DNA of 64,000 nt from Prevotellaceae bacterium (GCA_015257125.1 JABZKU010000010.1:5632-69631), one strand, 5' to 3'; numbered from the stretch's first letter, positions 35,201-44,026 are shown. Translations and numbers: made by a program. Notes: generated from the sequence alone by a model not told the origin.

Positions 35201-36496
35201 ATGAATAGTTCAAACATCAAGTCGCGTTTGATCGCGATGAACTTTCTTGAATTCGCCGTGTGGGGAGCTTACCTCACTTCTATGGGCGGATTTTTGGCCG
35301 GTAAGGGCATGGGAGCCAACATTGGCTGGTTTTATTCCGTGCAAGGCCTTGTTTCCATCTTTATGCCCGCTATTATCGGCATGTTGGCAGACCGTTATGT
35401 GCAAGCTCAGCGCATGTTGTCGCTTTGTCATCTCGTGGCGGCCGTCTTTATGGTCGTGGTCGGTTGGATCGGCATGAACGATCAGGTCGCCTTTGCCGAC
35501 ATTTTCCCTTGGTACACGCTGAGTGTGGCGGCCTACATGCCCACTTTGGCCTTGTCGAACTCTGTTTCGTACAACGCCTTGGAGCGTTCCGGCCTCGACA
35601 CCGTGAAAGATTTCCCGCCCATTCGCATCTTTGGCACAATAGGCTTCATCGCTTCGATGTGGATTGTCGATCTTTTGGGTTGGCAGCACACGAATGTGCA
35701 GTTCTTTGTCTCTGCTGCTTGGAGTTTGTTGTTAGCCGGCTACGCATTGTCCTTGCCTTCCTGCCCGGTCAACCCCAGCCACGAGCGAAAAGGCCTGGTC
35801 GAAACCATGGGACTCGACGCCTTCAAGCTCTTCCGCCACAAGCGCATGGCGTTGTTCTTCCTCTTTTCCATGTTCCTCGGCGTGAGTTTGCAGATTACCA
35901 ACGGATTTGCCAATCCCTTCATCAGTAGTTTCGGCGCGAACCCCGCCTTTAAGGGACAATGGTTCGTTGAGCATGCCAATGTTTTGATCTCTTTGTCGCA
36001 GATCAGTGAGACGTTCTGCATTTTGCTCATCCCCTTCTTCTTGAAACGCTTCGGCATTAAGACCGTCATGCTCATTGCCATGTTCGCTTGGGTGCTGCGT
36101 TTCGGCTTCTTCGCCATCGGTGTTCCGGCCTTCCCCGGCGTGGTCTTCCTCATTTTCTCCATGATTGTCTATGGTGTGGCCTTCGACTTCTTCAATGTCT
36201 CGGGTTCGCTGTTCGTAGATAAGGAATGCGACCCTTCCATTCGCTCCAGTGCGCAAGGTTTGTTCATGTTGATGACCAACGGTATCGGCGCTTCTGTCGG
36301 CACACTCGGCGCACAAGCGGTGGTCAACTGCTTCACTGAGAACAAAGACGGCTTCCAAGTGGGCGATTGGTCGAGCGTTTGGTTCATCTTCGCCGGCTAT
36401 GCCCTGCTCATCGGCGTACTTTTCTTCTTCCTCTTCAACGATAAGAAGGAAAAGACAGCGCCCGCAACATCACAAAGCCCTGAAGTGATTGAGTAA
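35201..36496 (+). CDS. Nucleoside:H+ symporter, MFS (NupG-like)
   Basis: Encodes 431 residues with about twelve TM helices. The first block, MNFLEFAVWGAYLTSMGGFL, and the loop MLADRYVQAQRML, the MFS loop 2-3 position, match nucleoside permeases of the NupG/XapB group. The C-terminal part has FDFFNVSGSLFVDKECDPSIRSSAQGLFMLMTNGIGA, a block conserved in that group. It should take up nucleosides with protons across the inner membrane. No nucleoside catabolic genes lie next to it. It has its own promoter and terminator. Confidence 0.88.
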   Translation: MNSSNIKSRLIAMNFLEFAVWGAYLTSMGGFLAGKGMGANIGWFYSVQGLVSIFMPAIIGMLADRYVQAQRMLSLCHLVAAVFMVVVGWIGMNDQVAFADIFPWYTLSVAAYMPTLALSNSVSYNALERSGLDTVKDFPPIRIFGTIGFIASMWIVDLLGWQHTNVQFFVSAAWSLLLAGYALSLPSCPVNPSHERKGLVETMGLDAFKLFRHKRMALFFLFSMFLGVSLQITNGFANPFISSFGANPAFKGQWFVEHANVLISLSQISETFCILLIPFFLKRFGIKTVMLIAMFAWVLRFGFFAIGVPAFPGVVFLIFSMIVYGVAFDFFNVSGSLFVDKECDPSIRSSAQGLFMLMTNGIGASVGTLGAQAVVNCFTENKDGFQVGDWSSVWFIFAGYALLIGVLFFFLFNDKKEKTAPATSQSPEVIE

Positions 36497-36552
36497 TTGC
36501 GCAGGGAACGATCAAGTCCCCTTCGTTGGTCGATCAAAACATACTTATATAT

Positions 36553-36592
36553 CCTCCCCCGCGAGTTCTCACAACTCGAGGGGGAAGTTTTG
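36553..36592 (+). terminator. Terminator of the nucleoside transporter gene
   Basis: A stem of 13 bp with one mismatch, TCCCCCGCGAGTT (36555-36567) with AACTCGAGGGGGA (36573-36585), followed by AGTTTTGTTT. Confidence 0.8.
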
Positions 36593-36648
36593 TTTCGGGG
36601 GGAGGACGTTCGGCGAATAGTACGCAACTCGCCGACTGTGGTCTACAA

Positions 36649-36672
36649 AACCTGAGTTTGGTCTAAGCCTCT
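36649..36672. repeat. Half copy of the 89-bp palindromic-ended element
   Basis: AACCTGAGTTTGGTCTAAGC resembles the terminal repeat of the elements at 37626 and 40744. The ten bases before it (GGTCTACAAA, 36640-36649) equal the right end plus flank of the 40744 copy. It thus looks like two element ends meeting. It lies 14 bp before repeat copy B. The rest of 36593-36648 shows nothing. Confidence 0.6.
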
Positions 36673-36685
36673 TCTCTAAGAATAA

Positions 36686-37343
36686 GGTTCGTCCGACATT
36701 TGGAGTGAGGTCTCAACTACCGGAAATCCTTTCTCAAAAGTGCACCGGTCTCCCACTTCAACGCCCAACGCGCGCGCGTAGCGCGCGCGTCCGCTGTTTT
36801 TCGTTTTTTGCCTTCACCTCTTCACCATTCGACTGTAAGCAGCTCGGAAACAGCGACTTGCGGGTGAAGGTTTCCCCCCTTTTGCCTTCACCGGTGAAGG
36901 CAAAAAGTGGGCCTTTCCTTCACCCACAATACACACTGTATCAACGACTTGCGGGTGAAGGTGAAGGGTGAAGGCAAGAAATTAGAACTCGCTGAGTGCG
37001 CGATGCGCAGGGGCGTGTCTGTTCGCGCGTAAGGCGGTGCGGATGAGGAAACAGTGGGTGAGACCGTGAGCGAAGGGATGGGCGTCTTTTCAAAAAAGCG
37101 GGGAGGAAGCAGAGAAAAGAAGGGGCATTTCGAAAGAAAGTCCACAAGTTTTTGTTTGTTCTCTCCCGATTCTCAAAAAATGAAACATTTTTCTCGCGAA
37201 ATATTCGACAGTTCGAAACTAAATCCTTACTTTTGCGATTGACAAAACACAACTTCCCTTCATTCCGCCGCACTGCGGCGTCCATATAGCGCAAAGTCGA
37301 GGTGCTGCCCCGACCATCCGGCGCAAACGCTCTTTGACTTACT
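36686..37343 (-). repeat. Dispersed 660-bp intergenic repeat, copy B (inverted)
   Basis: The reverse complement matches copy A (7069-7728) end to end. Shared landmarks are GGTTCGTCCGACATTTGG at the left end, the GCGCGCGCGTAGCGCGCGCG palindrome near 36770, CTTCACC/GGTGAAGG clusters including CCTTCACCGGTGAAGG, TACTTTTG on the plus strand near 37229, CGCCGCACTGCGGCG near 37267, and CTTTGACTTACT at the right end. No open frame is preserved between the copies. The sequence to 37625 holds no gene. Confidence 0.85.
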
Positions 37344-37625
37344 GAACCGGCGCGACGTTGCCATATCCCAACCTATCGGAACAGACAAAAAGGCGCTACG
37401 TTCCGGCGCGCGGCGCGTCTTCACGCGACCGCGACGAGACATTCTCGAAGCTACCTAACCCTCTGTTTATTCAGCATGCAATTCGCTGTACAACAATCGT
37501 TTGTGCCACTTCAAAAGGCTGCGGCAAGGGTGTCGCCTACGAACGAGGAGACCAAGGAGATCAGCGTGCTGATTTCGGTTTATTGCGATCCGCGAAAAGT
37601 TTAGACGCAGTAGACCTCACATGCT

Positions 37626-37714
37626 GACCTAAGTTCGGTCTAAGCATCTCCACGAAATATGATCCCGCCGACCATAGTACGTGAAAGGTGGATTTCTTAG
37701 ACCGAACTCAGGTC
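37626..37714. mobile_element. 89-bp MITE-like element, copy 1
   Basis: It begins GACCTAAGTTCGGTCTAAG and ends with the inverse, CTTAGACCGAACTCAGGTC, so the 19-bp terminal inverted repeats differ at one position. The interior has CCCGCCGACCATAGTACGTG, identical to the copy at 40744-40832. It is too small to code for anything, so any movement would need a transposase elsewhere. Confidence 0.7.
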
Positions 37715-37800
37715 TAATTTTGCACTTGCAGGTTGACTCTACGAAAGCATACAATCCTTGGTTTTGGCCTTTTTTGTTTCGTTGTGACAATTTATTTCTA

Positions 37801-37808
37801 TATCTTTG
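37801..37808 (+). promoter_or_regulatory. Promoter -7 element of the BspA-like gene
   Basis: TATCTTTG fits TAnnTTTG. The nearest TTTG (37773-37776) is 24 bp upstream. The resulting 5' leader of about 175 nt is long. Confidence 0.5.
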
Positions 37809-37989
37809 CCAAAACTTAGTGTGATACCGCTCGATTGATGAAAGAAAACTGCAACTTTTTAAGTTGCCTAACCCTGTTTCTATTGGAAATATAAAACATA
37901 CCCCCGTTTAATTCAATCTTTTCACCCCCGCCCCTGCTCCCGAAGGCGACTTCCCCCGATCGGGGAAAGAAATGGAGGAGCACCACCTT

Positions 37990-40131
37990 ATGATCCACCA
38001 TTTACGTTATTGTTGTGCGATGTTCTTCGCACTGATTAGTTTCCTGTTCGCTCCTCCGCAGCGTGCGCAGGCGCAAACCCGCGAGGCCTATGTGAGCCAA
38101 AGTGCGGACGAGACGACCCTCACCTTCTACTACGACGACCAACGTGCCACCCGCACCGGCACGACTTGGGTCATCAAGGAAACGGAAAAGCGGAGCGGTG
38201 GCACCTTCCCTGCATGGGCAGGAACAGACCATGTTGCAAACAGTACCACCACTCGTGTGGTGTTCGATGCCTCGTTCCGAGATTTCCGTCCCACCACCAC
38301 CGCCATGTGGTTCTTAAATTGTAAAGACCTCAGGAAAATAGGAGGGCTGGAATACCTCAACACTTCGGAAGTGAAAGACATGGGTGAGATGTTCTCTGGT
38401 TGCTCGCGTTTGACTTCTTTGGACTTGTCGCACTTCAACACGCAAAACGTCACCGATATGCGGGCGATGTTCCAAGATTGCCGGCGTTTGACTTCTCTTG
38501 ACTTGTCGCACTTCAACACCCAAAACGTCACCGACATGAGTGGGATGTTCTTTCGTTGCTCTGGTTTGCCTTCTTTGGACTTGTCGCACTTCAACACGCA
38601 AAACGTCACCGACATGAGGGGGATGTTCGCCCATTGCTCTGGTTTGACTTCTCTGGGCTTGAAAAACTTCAACACGCAAAACGTCACCTCCATGAATGAG
38701 ATGTTCTGGGGTTGCTCGGGTTTGACTTCTCTGGACTTGAAGAACTTCAACACCCAAAAGGTCACCCATATGGACTACATGTTCTCCGGTTGCTCGGCGC
38801 TGACTTTCATCAGGTGCAATACGGATTGGCAGTGCCCGGCATCGGAAGACATGTTTGCCCGCTGCACGAAGTTGAAGGGCGCAGTGGCCTACGACGAAAA
38901 CAAGACCGATGCAACGATGGCCAATCCGGAAACGGGCTATTTCACTCGCTCAAATGACGGAGTTGTGGAAGCCTATGTGGTGGAAAGCGCGGACCAGACT
39001 ACTCTAACCTTCTACTACGATGCACTTCGTGCCATCCGCACCGGCACGACATGGGGGATCGAGGAGACGAAAAAAGAAGGAGACGCCACCTTCCCTGCAT
39101 GGGCAGGGACAGTTGCAAACGAAACCACCACTCGTGTGGTGTTCGACGTCTCGTTCCGAGATTTCCGTTCCACCACCACTGCCCAGTGGTTCACTCATTG
39201 TAAAATGCTTTCGCAAATAGACGGACTGGAGTACCTTAATACTTCGGAAGTGAAAGACATGTCTGGGATGTTCTCGCGTTGCTCGGATTTGCCCTATCTT
39301 GACTTGTCGCACTTCGACACGAAAAACGTCACCGACATGGGTGGGATGTTCGATGGTTGCTGGCGTTTGACTTCTTTGGACTTGTCGCACTTCAACACGC
39401 AAAACGTCACCGATATGTCAGGGATGTTCTATGATTGCCGGCGTTTGACTTCTTTGGACTTGTCACAATTCAGCACCCAAAACGTCACCGACATGTCTGG
39501 GATGTTCTCCTATTGCTATCGTTTAGCTTCTCTTGACTTGTTGCACTTCAACACCCAAAACGTCACTGCCATGAGAAATATGTTCTATTGTTGCTATCGT
39601 TTGACTTCTTTGGACTTGTCACACTTCAACACCCAAAACGTCACCGACATGATACGGATGTTCTCTCGTTGCTCCGGTTTGACTTCTCTTGACTTGTCGC
39701 ACTTCAACACGCAAAACGTCACCAGCATGAGTGAGATGTTCTCCGATTGCTCCGGTTTGACTTCTCTCGATGTGAAGAACTTCAACACGCAAAAGGTCAC
39801 CGACATGATTTCGATGTTCAAAGGTTGCAGTGCGTTGACTACCATCAACAGCAATACGGCTTGGCAGTGCCCGGAGTCAGATGAAATGTTTGCCGGCTGC
39901 ACACTGTTGAAGGGCGCAGTGGCTTACGACAAATACAAGACCGATGTAACGATGGCCAATCCGGAAACGGGTTATTTCACCGCTAAACCCACCGCAGTAG
40001 AAAGCGTGCGCTTCGGTGCAGACGATGCGCAGCAGATCTATACGCTGCAAGGCAAGCGCGTGCGCGGAGCATGGAAACATTTGCCGGCCGGAGTGTATGT
40101 GGTGAACGGAAAGAAGACGATCAAACCATGA
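37990..40131 (+). CDS. BspA-family surface protein with DUF285-type repeats
   Basis: Encodes 713 residues from ATG 37990, chosen because GGAGGAG lies 10-16 bp upstream and a signal peptide (CCAMFFALISFLF, cut near AQAQ) begins there; ATG 37972 is also possible. Repeats of about 24 residues, with core SLDLSHFNTQNVTDMxxMFxxC, run in two arrays (about 110-250 and 410-620). Each array is preceded by a similar 75-residue head (TLTFYYD, TRVVFD, TSEVKDM) and followed by an AYDxxKTDxTMANPETGYF cap, so the protein is an internal duplication. The C-terminus ends IYTLQGKRV then LPAGVYVVNGKK, a tail seen on secreted Bacteroidales proteins. Such proteins bind host matrix or other bacteria. Confidence 0.88.
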   Translation: MIHHLRYCCAMFFALISFLFAPPQRAQAQTREAYVSQSADETTLTFYYDDQRATRTGTTWVIKETEKRSGGTFPAWAGTDHVANSTTTRVVFDASFRDFRPTTTAMWFLNCKDLRKIGGLEYLNTSEVKDMGEMFSGCSRLTSLDLSHFNTQNVTDMRAMFQDCRRLTSLDLSHFNTQNVTDMSGMFFRCSGLPSLDLSHFNTQNVTDMRGMFAHCSGLTSLGLKNFNTQNVTSMNEMFWGCSGLTSLDLKNFNTQKVTHMDYMFSGCSALTFIRCNTDWQCPASEDMFARCTKLKGAVAYDENKTDATMANPETGYFTRSNDGVVEAYVVESADQTTLTFYYDALRAIRTGTTWGIEETKKEGDATFPAWAGTVANETTTRVVFDVSFRDFRSTTTAQWFTHCKMLSQIDGLEYLNTSEVKDMSGMFSRCSDLPYLDLSHFDTKNVTDMGGMFDGCWRLTSLDLSHFNTQNVTDMSGMFYDCRRLTSLDLSQFSTQNVTDMSGMFSYCYRLASLDLLHFNTQNVTAMRNMFYCCYRLTSLDLSHFNTQNVTDMIRMFSRCSGLTSLDLSHFNTQNVTSMSEMFSDCSGLTSLDVKNFNTQKVTDMISMFKGCSALTTINSNTAWQCPESDEMFAGCTLLKGAVAYDKYKTDVTMANPETGYFTAKPTAVESVRFGADDAQQIYTLQGKRVRGAWKHLPAGVYVVNGKKTIKP

Positions 40132-40184
40132 CCCCATTCCAAAGATTTCCTCTCTTCTTGCGCTGTTCATCGGTGCGCAGGGAA

Positions 40185-40220
40185 AGCGCCACGCTGCAGT
40201 TTTGCAGCGTGGCGCTCTTT
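40185..40220 (+). terminator. Terminator of the BspA-like gene
   Basis: A 14-bp perfect stem, AGCGCCACGCTGCA (40185-40198) with TGCAGCGTGGCGCT (40203-40216), a 4-nt loop and then CTTTG. Bases 40221-40439 hold no gene I can support. Confidence 0.85.
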
Positions 40221-40439
40221 GTAGAGATGAAGAGGAAGAAGGGACGGGGGATAGGGACGATGCGTTGGTGCGTGCCTTGCACGGCCATCGGTTGGGGAGC
40301 AGAAATGCGGTCGCCGAAAAAGTTGTGGCACTCGTTAGGGTAGCGCGTGCAAATGCCGAGGAGCGCGGTGAGCGAGTTGGTGCACCACGCTGTGGAACCG
40401 GGGCGAAATTGCGCTTGCCGGATGCGCGCCCATGGACGA

Positions 40440-40743
40440 TCAGGCCGCAAGGCGATGGCCTAACCCAAGGAGGGCAAAGCCGACGATGAGGCTCGAGCAG
40501 AGGTAGCGACGGCGGTGAGTGTGAGTTGCTGTTGCCAAAGGGCGCGGCCGTCGGCCACGAAGGTGGAAAAGGTGGTGAAACCGCCGCAAAGTCCGACGGT
40601 GAGGAAGAGGCGGAGCGTGTCGGGCGCAGCGATGCACGAGAGCCAACCGCTCAGTAGGCCGATGAGCAGACAGCCGAGGGCATTGGCGGCGAAGGTGCTC
40701 CACGGAAAACGCCCATCGGCGGCACCGGGCAGGAGCAACGTAA
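40440..40743 (-). pseudogene. crcB: Broken fluoride channel gene (CrcB/Fluc)
   Basis: The minus strand encodes the middle and end of a CrcB protein: GLTLLLPG, FPWSTFAANALGCLLIG and the signature GLCGGFTTFSTF, followed in another frame by SSLIVGFALLGLGHRLA. The frame changes near 40505, where one base appears to be missing (GTCGCTACC for an expected GTCGCCTACC). The 5' end, about 25 codons with the conserved start region, is absent. In its place the 89-bp element at 40744-40832 begins exactly at GLT, and the far side of the element shows no CrcB sequence. Intact CrcB exports F- ions. This copy is unlikely to work. Confidence 0.75.
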
Positions 40744-40832
40744 GACCTAAGTTCGGGCTAAGCATCTCCCCTAAAAAGCATCCCGCCGACCATAGTACGT
40801 GAAAGGTGGATTGCTTAGACCGAACTCAGGTC
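40744..40832. mobile_element. 89-bp MITE-like element, copy 2, inside crcB
   Basis: It has the same length and terminal inverted repeats as 37626-37714, with differences confined to one base in the left end, about six in the interior and one near the right end. One end abuts the crcB remnant. No clear target duplication is visible. Bases 40833-41051 hold no gene. Confidence 0.7.
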
Positions 40833-41051
40833 TACAAAGCATAGATCGCAGCACGAAATGAACAAAAACAATGCCCGGCAAATGTGCCCCAATGCGGAAC
40901 GAACCCAACCACAACCTCCAACTTTCCGGCTTCAATACACAGCTTACCGACATCAACACAGAACGAACCGACTTCACAGGAGTGAAACCGGTTCGTTGTT
41001 GAGAGAAAAGGGGGCGTGCCCGAGCTGTGGGTAGACGGGATGCCCGTTTTT

Positions 41052-41957
41052 TTATTCCACATTCATCTTGGCCATGCCGTAAGACTTGCTTTCCGAGAGA
41101 ATGCGCAAGAACTCTCGTGTCGCCACTTTGCGATAACTGCCGCGCAAGAAGTGGTAGCAACCTTCCATTTCGCTGCTGTCCACGCCCACAATGGGCACCG
41201 TCGCGACACCTTCCACCTGCGAAACGGTGGCCGTTGAGAGCACCGTGACCAGACGGCTGTCGCGCACCAAACTAATCAAGGCGTTCACGTCGTTAATCTC
41301 CAAACAGACGTTGAAATCATACTGTGTGCCACGAATCAGCGTGTCGAATTTATTGCGCGCCTGCAGACCCGGCGCCGGAAGTGCCATGCGGTGGAGCGTC
41401 AAGTCGGCCAGTTCCACCGATTTTTGCCCGGCCAGCGGATGCGTGTCGCTGACAACGGCGCAAAGTTCGTTGTCAAACAAGTAGTGCGACTCAATTTGCG
41501 CGTAGTGCTGCGAGGGTTTGTAAGAGAGCACCACGTCCAATTCGTGTTTGATGAGCATTTCCATCAAGTCGCTCATCGATTGGCTCACCACGTTGAGACG
41601 CACTTGCGGAAAAGCCTTGATGAACGAGAGAATCGCCTCTTTAAGAATCGGACTGAAGGTATAAGTCGCCCCGATGTTGATGGTGCCGCGCACCATGTGC
41701 GTCACTTCGCTGATACTGTCCACACAAGCCTCCACTTCGGCGAGGACGCGCAGCGCAGAAGGCAGGAAAGCGCTCCCCACGTCGGTGAGTTCCACGTGAT
41801 GCGAGTCGCGTGAGAAAAGTTGCACCCCCAGTTCGTCCTCCAACTGCCGCGTTTGCTGCGAGAGGGTGCTCTGCGTGATGTGCAACTGCCGCGATGCCTC
41901 GGAAAAACTCTGGCATTCGGCCACTTTTACGAAGTAACGAAGTTGTCTAAGTTCCAT
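41052..41957 (-). CDS. LysR-family transcriptional regulator
   Basis: Encodes 301 residues from ATG 41957 (MELRQLRYFVKVAE), the family start; ORF extension by four residues upstream is possible. The winged helix-turn-helix is at about 15-60 (SFSEASRQLHITQSTLSQQTRQLEDELG). The effector domain starts near 90 (RGTINIGATYTFSPI). It lies 16 bp after the ThrE C-terminal-domain gene on the same strand, which suggests that it controls the exporter, perhaps in response to amino acids. The sequence is close to CynR/OxyR-type LysR proteins, but the ligand is unknown. Confidence 0.9.
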   Translation of the reverse strand: MELRQLRYFVKVAECQSFSEASRQLHITQSTLSQQTRQLEDELGVQLFSRDSHHVELTDVGSAFLPSALRVLAEVEACVDSISEVTHMVRGTINIGATYTFSPILKEAILSFIKAFPQVRLNVVSQSMSDLMEMLIKHELDVVLSYKPSQHYAQIESHYLFDNELCAVVSDTHPLAGQKSVELADLTLHRMALPAPGLQARNKFDTLIRGTQYDFNVCLEINDVNALISLVRDSRLVTVLSTATVSQVEGVATVPIVGVDSSEMEGCYHFLRGSYRKVATREFLRILSESKSYGMAKMNVE

Positions 41958-41973
41958 GCGTCGGGGCAAAAAA

Positions 41974-42507
41974 TCAAGGTTGCGTCGCGTTGCGTTGGGC
42001 CGTTCCTCTCAATTCGTCGCGCACTTTGCGCAGCATTACCAGGCCGTGGTTACGAAAGGTGAAGAGCGGAATCGTCACCCCCACGACCATCAGCATAATG
42101 GTCAGCACGCAGGTGATCCAGTTGTAGTTGAGCAGGTAGAAGTAGTGATTGAAATCCTCTTCCGTGCGGTGGCTCATGCACTCCACGAGGGCTTGAATCG
42201 AGCCGTAGGCAAATTTCCCCGGCACCATGGGCAGGAGGGCGGGAAAGGAGAGAGTTTCGGCCGGCGAGTTGACCACTGTAGCCATCGGGATGGAGAGTGT
42301 GCCGATGATCAGGCCGCCCGCGAAGGAAGCCAAGGAGAGATGTACGTCACAGTAGTGCATCAGCACGAAACGAGTGATGTGTCCCAAAGCCGCGAGGAGG
42401 CCGAGCGACCAAAATGTGCTGCGTTTCGGGTTGCTGATGCTCGCAAAACCGATGGCGGCAATGGCGGCGAAGGCGCCATCGTTGAGCAAGTCGAGAAAAA
42501 TAGACAT
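41974..42507 (-). CDS. ThrE-type exporter, C-terminal-domain subunit (ThrE_2)
   Basis: Encodes 177 residues from ATG 42507 (MSIFLDLLNDGAFAA). There are four to five TM helices. It matches the second half of ThrE (threonine/serine exporter), with SLASFAGGLIIGTLSIPMA and FPALLPMVPGKFAYGSIQAL. In many Bacteroidota the exporter is split into two proteins, as here, with the first half encoded upstream. Confidence 0.88.
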   Translation of the reverse strand: MSIFLDLLNDGAFAAIAAIGFASISNPKRSTFWSLGLLAALGHITRFVLMHYCDVHLSLASFAGGLIIGTLSIPMATVVNSPAETLSFPALLPMVPGKFAYGSIQALVECMSHRTEEDFNHYFYLLNYNWITCVLTIMLMVVGVTIPLFTFRNHGLVMLRKVRDELRGTAQRNATQP

Positions 42508-42565
42508 ATAGCGTAGAGCAGTCGTTGTGTGAGAAAGGGAGAACGGTGCGCGGTCGGCGCATCGA

Positions 42566-43387
42566 TCAGAGCATACGGATGTTGAGCAGCAACAAAGCCA
42601 GCACAAGTCCGATCGAAAGGCTCACCGTGATCATCATGGCCTGCACAAAGCGGCTGAAAGCACAGATGTAGTGCCCGTAGAGCAGGTCGTTGACGAAGTT
42701 GCAAAACGGCACACCGGGCACCAAATACAGCACACTCGTGCCGAGGGCGATGTCGGGCGTGGTGCTCAGGCCCGGAACGGCGTAGCCGATGCAGGAAATC
42801 ACCGCCGCAGTGAGCGCCGAGATGATGGTCACGGCGCGATAATCCACCTTCCAGCCCGACAAACGCTGTTTGACGAAGAAACCGCAGAAGGTGGCGCCGA
42901 ACACAATGGCGATGGCCGCCCAGTCGCCCCCGAAAAGGCGGCAAAACGAGGCATTGGCAGCCGAAGCCAGCAGCAAGACGGCGAAAGCCGAGAAGCGCGG
43001 AATGCTCTTGATGGCCTCGAAGCGGCGAACGGCTTCGGCGGGCGCAAGACTCTGCGTGAAGACGTCGTCGCTCAGCCGGCTGAGACGCGTGATCAGGTCG
43101 AAATTGAGTGCGCCGTGCAGCAGCGGAGAGATGCAGCTGTAGGAGTGTTCGCCAGAGGCATCCCAAATGTTCAAAATGACGTTCGTCGGCAAGATGGTAA
43201 ACTCGGCCTGTACCTGCCAGGCTTCGGCCATTTGGCGCAGTTTGCGCTCAATGCGCATCGTCGTCGCCCCGCTGCTCAGCAAAGTGGCGGCGTAGGTGCT
43301 GAAAAACTTGGCGATGTGTTTGAGGCGAACGTGTATTTCTTTGGGGTCAGCGGGTGATGTCGAAGACATCATCGTGGAGTGATTCAT
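42566..43387 (-). CDS. ThrE-type exporter, N-terminal-domain subunit (ThrE_1)
   Basis: Encodes 273 residues from ATG 43387 (MNHSTMMSSTSP; a nearby ATG at 43372 is possible). The cytoplasmic N-terminal part has ATLLSSGATTMRIERKLRQMAEAW and is followed by TM helices (AVLLLASAANASFCRLFGGDW, VTIISALTAAVISCIGYAVPG, VLYLVPGVPFCNFVNDLLYG). This is the PF06738-type half of ThrE. Together with the next gene it should export threonine or serine. Confidence 0.9.
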   Translation of the reverse strand: MNHSTMMSSTSPADPKEIHVRLKHIAKFFSTYAATLLSSGATTMRIERKLRQMAEAWQVQAEFTILPTNVILNIWDASGEHSYSCISPLLHGALNFDLITRLSRLSDDVFTQSLAPAEAVRRFEAIKSIPRFSAFAVLLLASAANASFCRLFGGDWAAIAIVFGATFCGFFVKQRLSGWKVDYRAVTIISALTAAVISCIGYAVPGLSTTPDIALGTSVLYLVPGVPFCNFVNDLLYGHYICAFSRFVQAMMITVSLSIGLVLALLLLNIRML

Positions 43388-43415
43388 CAAATTGCTTTGC
43401 GAGAGAGAAAAGGGA

Positions 43416-43661
43416 TTAGGCGCGGGTTTGCAAGAAGGCTTCGTCGTGGCAAGTGTAGACGGTGTCGTCGGCCGGTTGCGAGAGGCGCACGGCGGGATTC
43501 GAGAGACGCTTGACGAAACGGAAGAGCATGGGCACGCAGTAGAGGGCTGCGGTGAAGGCGATGAAGGCCAGGATGATGAGGGTTGCGTTGGGAGTGCTTT
43601 GAACTTGGAGAGCTGCGAGAAGTGCCATAATAATAATGAGTTGTTTCGTTGGTGAATCCAT
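43416..43661 (-). CDS. Small two-TM membrane protein ahead of the ThrE genes
   Basis: Encodes 81 residues from ATG 43661 (MDSPTKQLIIIMALLAALQV). There are two hydrophobic segments (LIIIMALLAALQV and ATLIILAFIAFTAALYCVPMLF), then a short basic and polar tail. It ends 28 bp before the ThrE N-terminal gene on the same strand. I do not recognise a family, so it is conserved by context only. Confidence 0.55.
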   Translation of the reverse strand: MDSPTKQLIIIMALLAALQVQSTPNATLIILAFIAFTAALYCVPMLFRFVKRLSNPAVRLSQPADDTVYTCHDEAFLQTRA

Positions 43662-43852
43662 CGACGCCCCCGGCACGCCCCACGCGGCGTTGCGTGTTTC
43701 CGGTGGTCGGTGCGCAGGCCGGTGGGCCACACCGCGGCGGCGGGAATCGTCGAGATGGAAAAAGGAATTAAACAGTCAGTGCGTCAGCGGGCCTGTGCGA
43801 ACAACGGGTTGCGCGGTGCGCAGCGTGTCGCGTCATTGTCCGTTTGACGATG

Positions 43853-43860
43853 CAAAAGTA
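43853..43860 (-). promoter_or_regulatory. Promoter -7 element of the ThrE/LysR run
   Basis: TACTTTTG on the minus strand fits TAnnTTTG. A TTCG near 43884 is a poor -33 match. The leader to the first ATG is about 190 nt. Confidence 0.4.
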
Positions 43861-44026
43861 CGGCCTTCTCGTGCGTTCTGTTTCGAAGTGCTATGGTTTG
43901 ATTGAATAGTTGCTATCGGTTTTACTGATAGTGACTCGCCAATCGCCCTTAAAAGCAGGCACCGAGCGCCACTTTTCTCGCGGTGAACGAGAAGGGTAGT
44001 GCTCGGTGTGGAGGTAGGAGTCGAAA

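Noticed and set aside
40121..40450. A 109-codon minus-strand frame between the BspA-like gene and crcB
   Set aside because: It runs through the terminator hairpin of the BspA-like gene and resembles no protein family I know.
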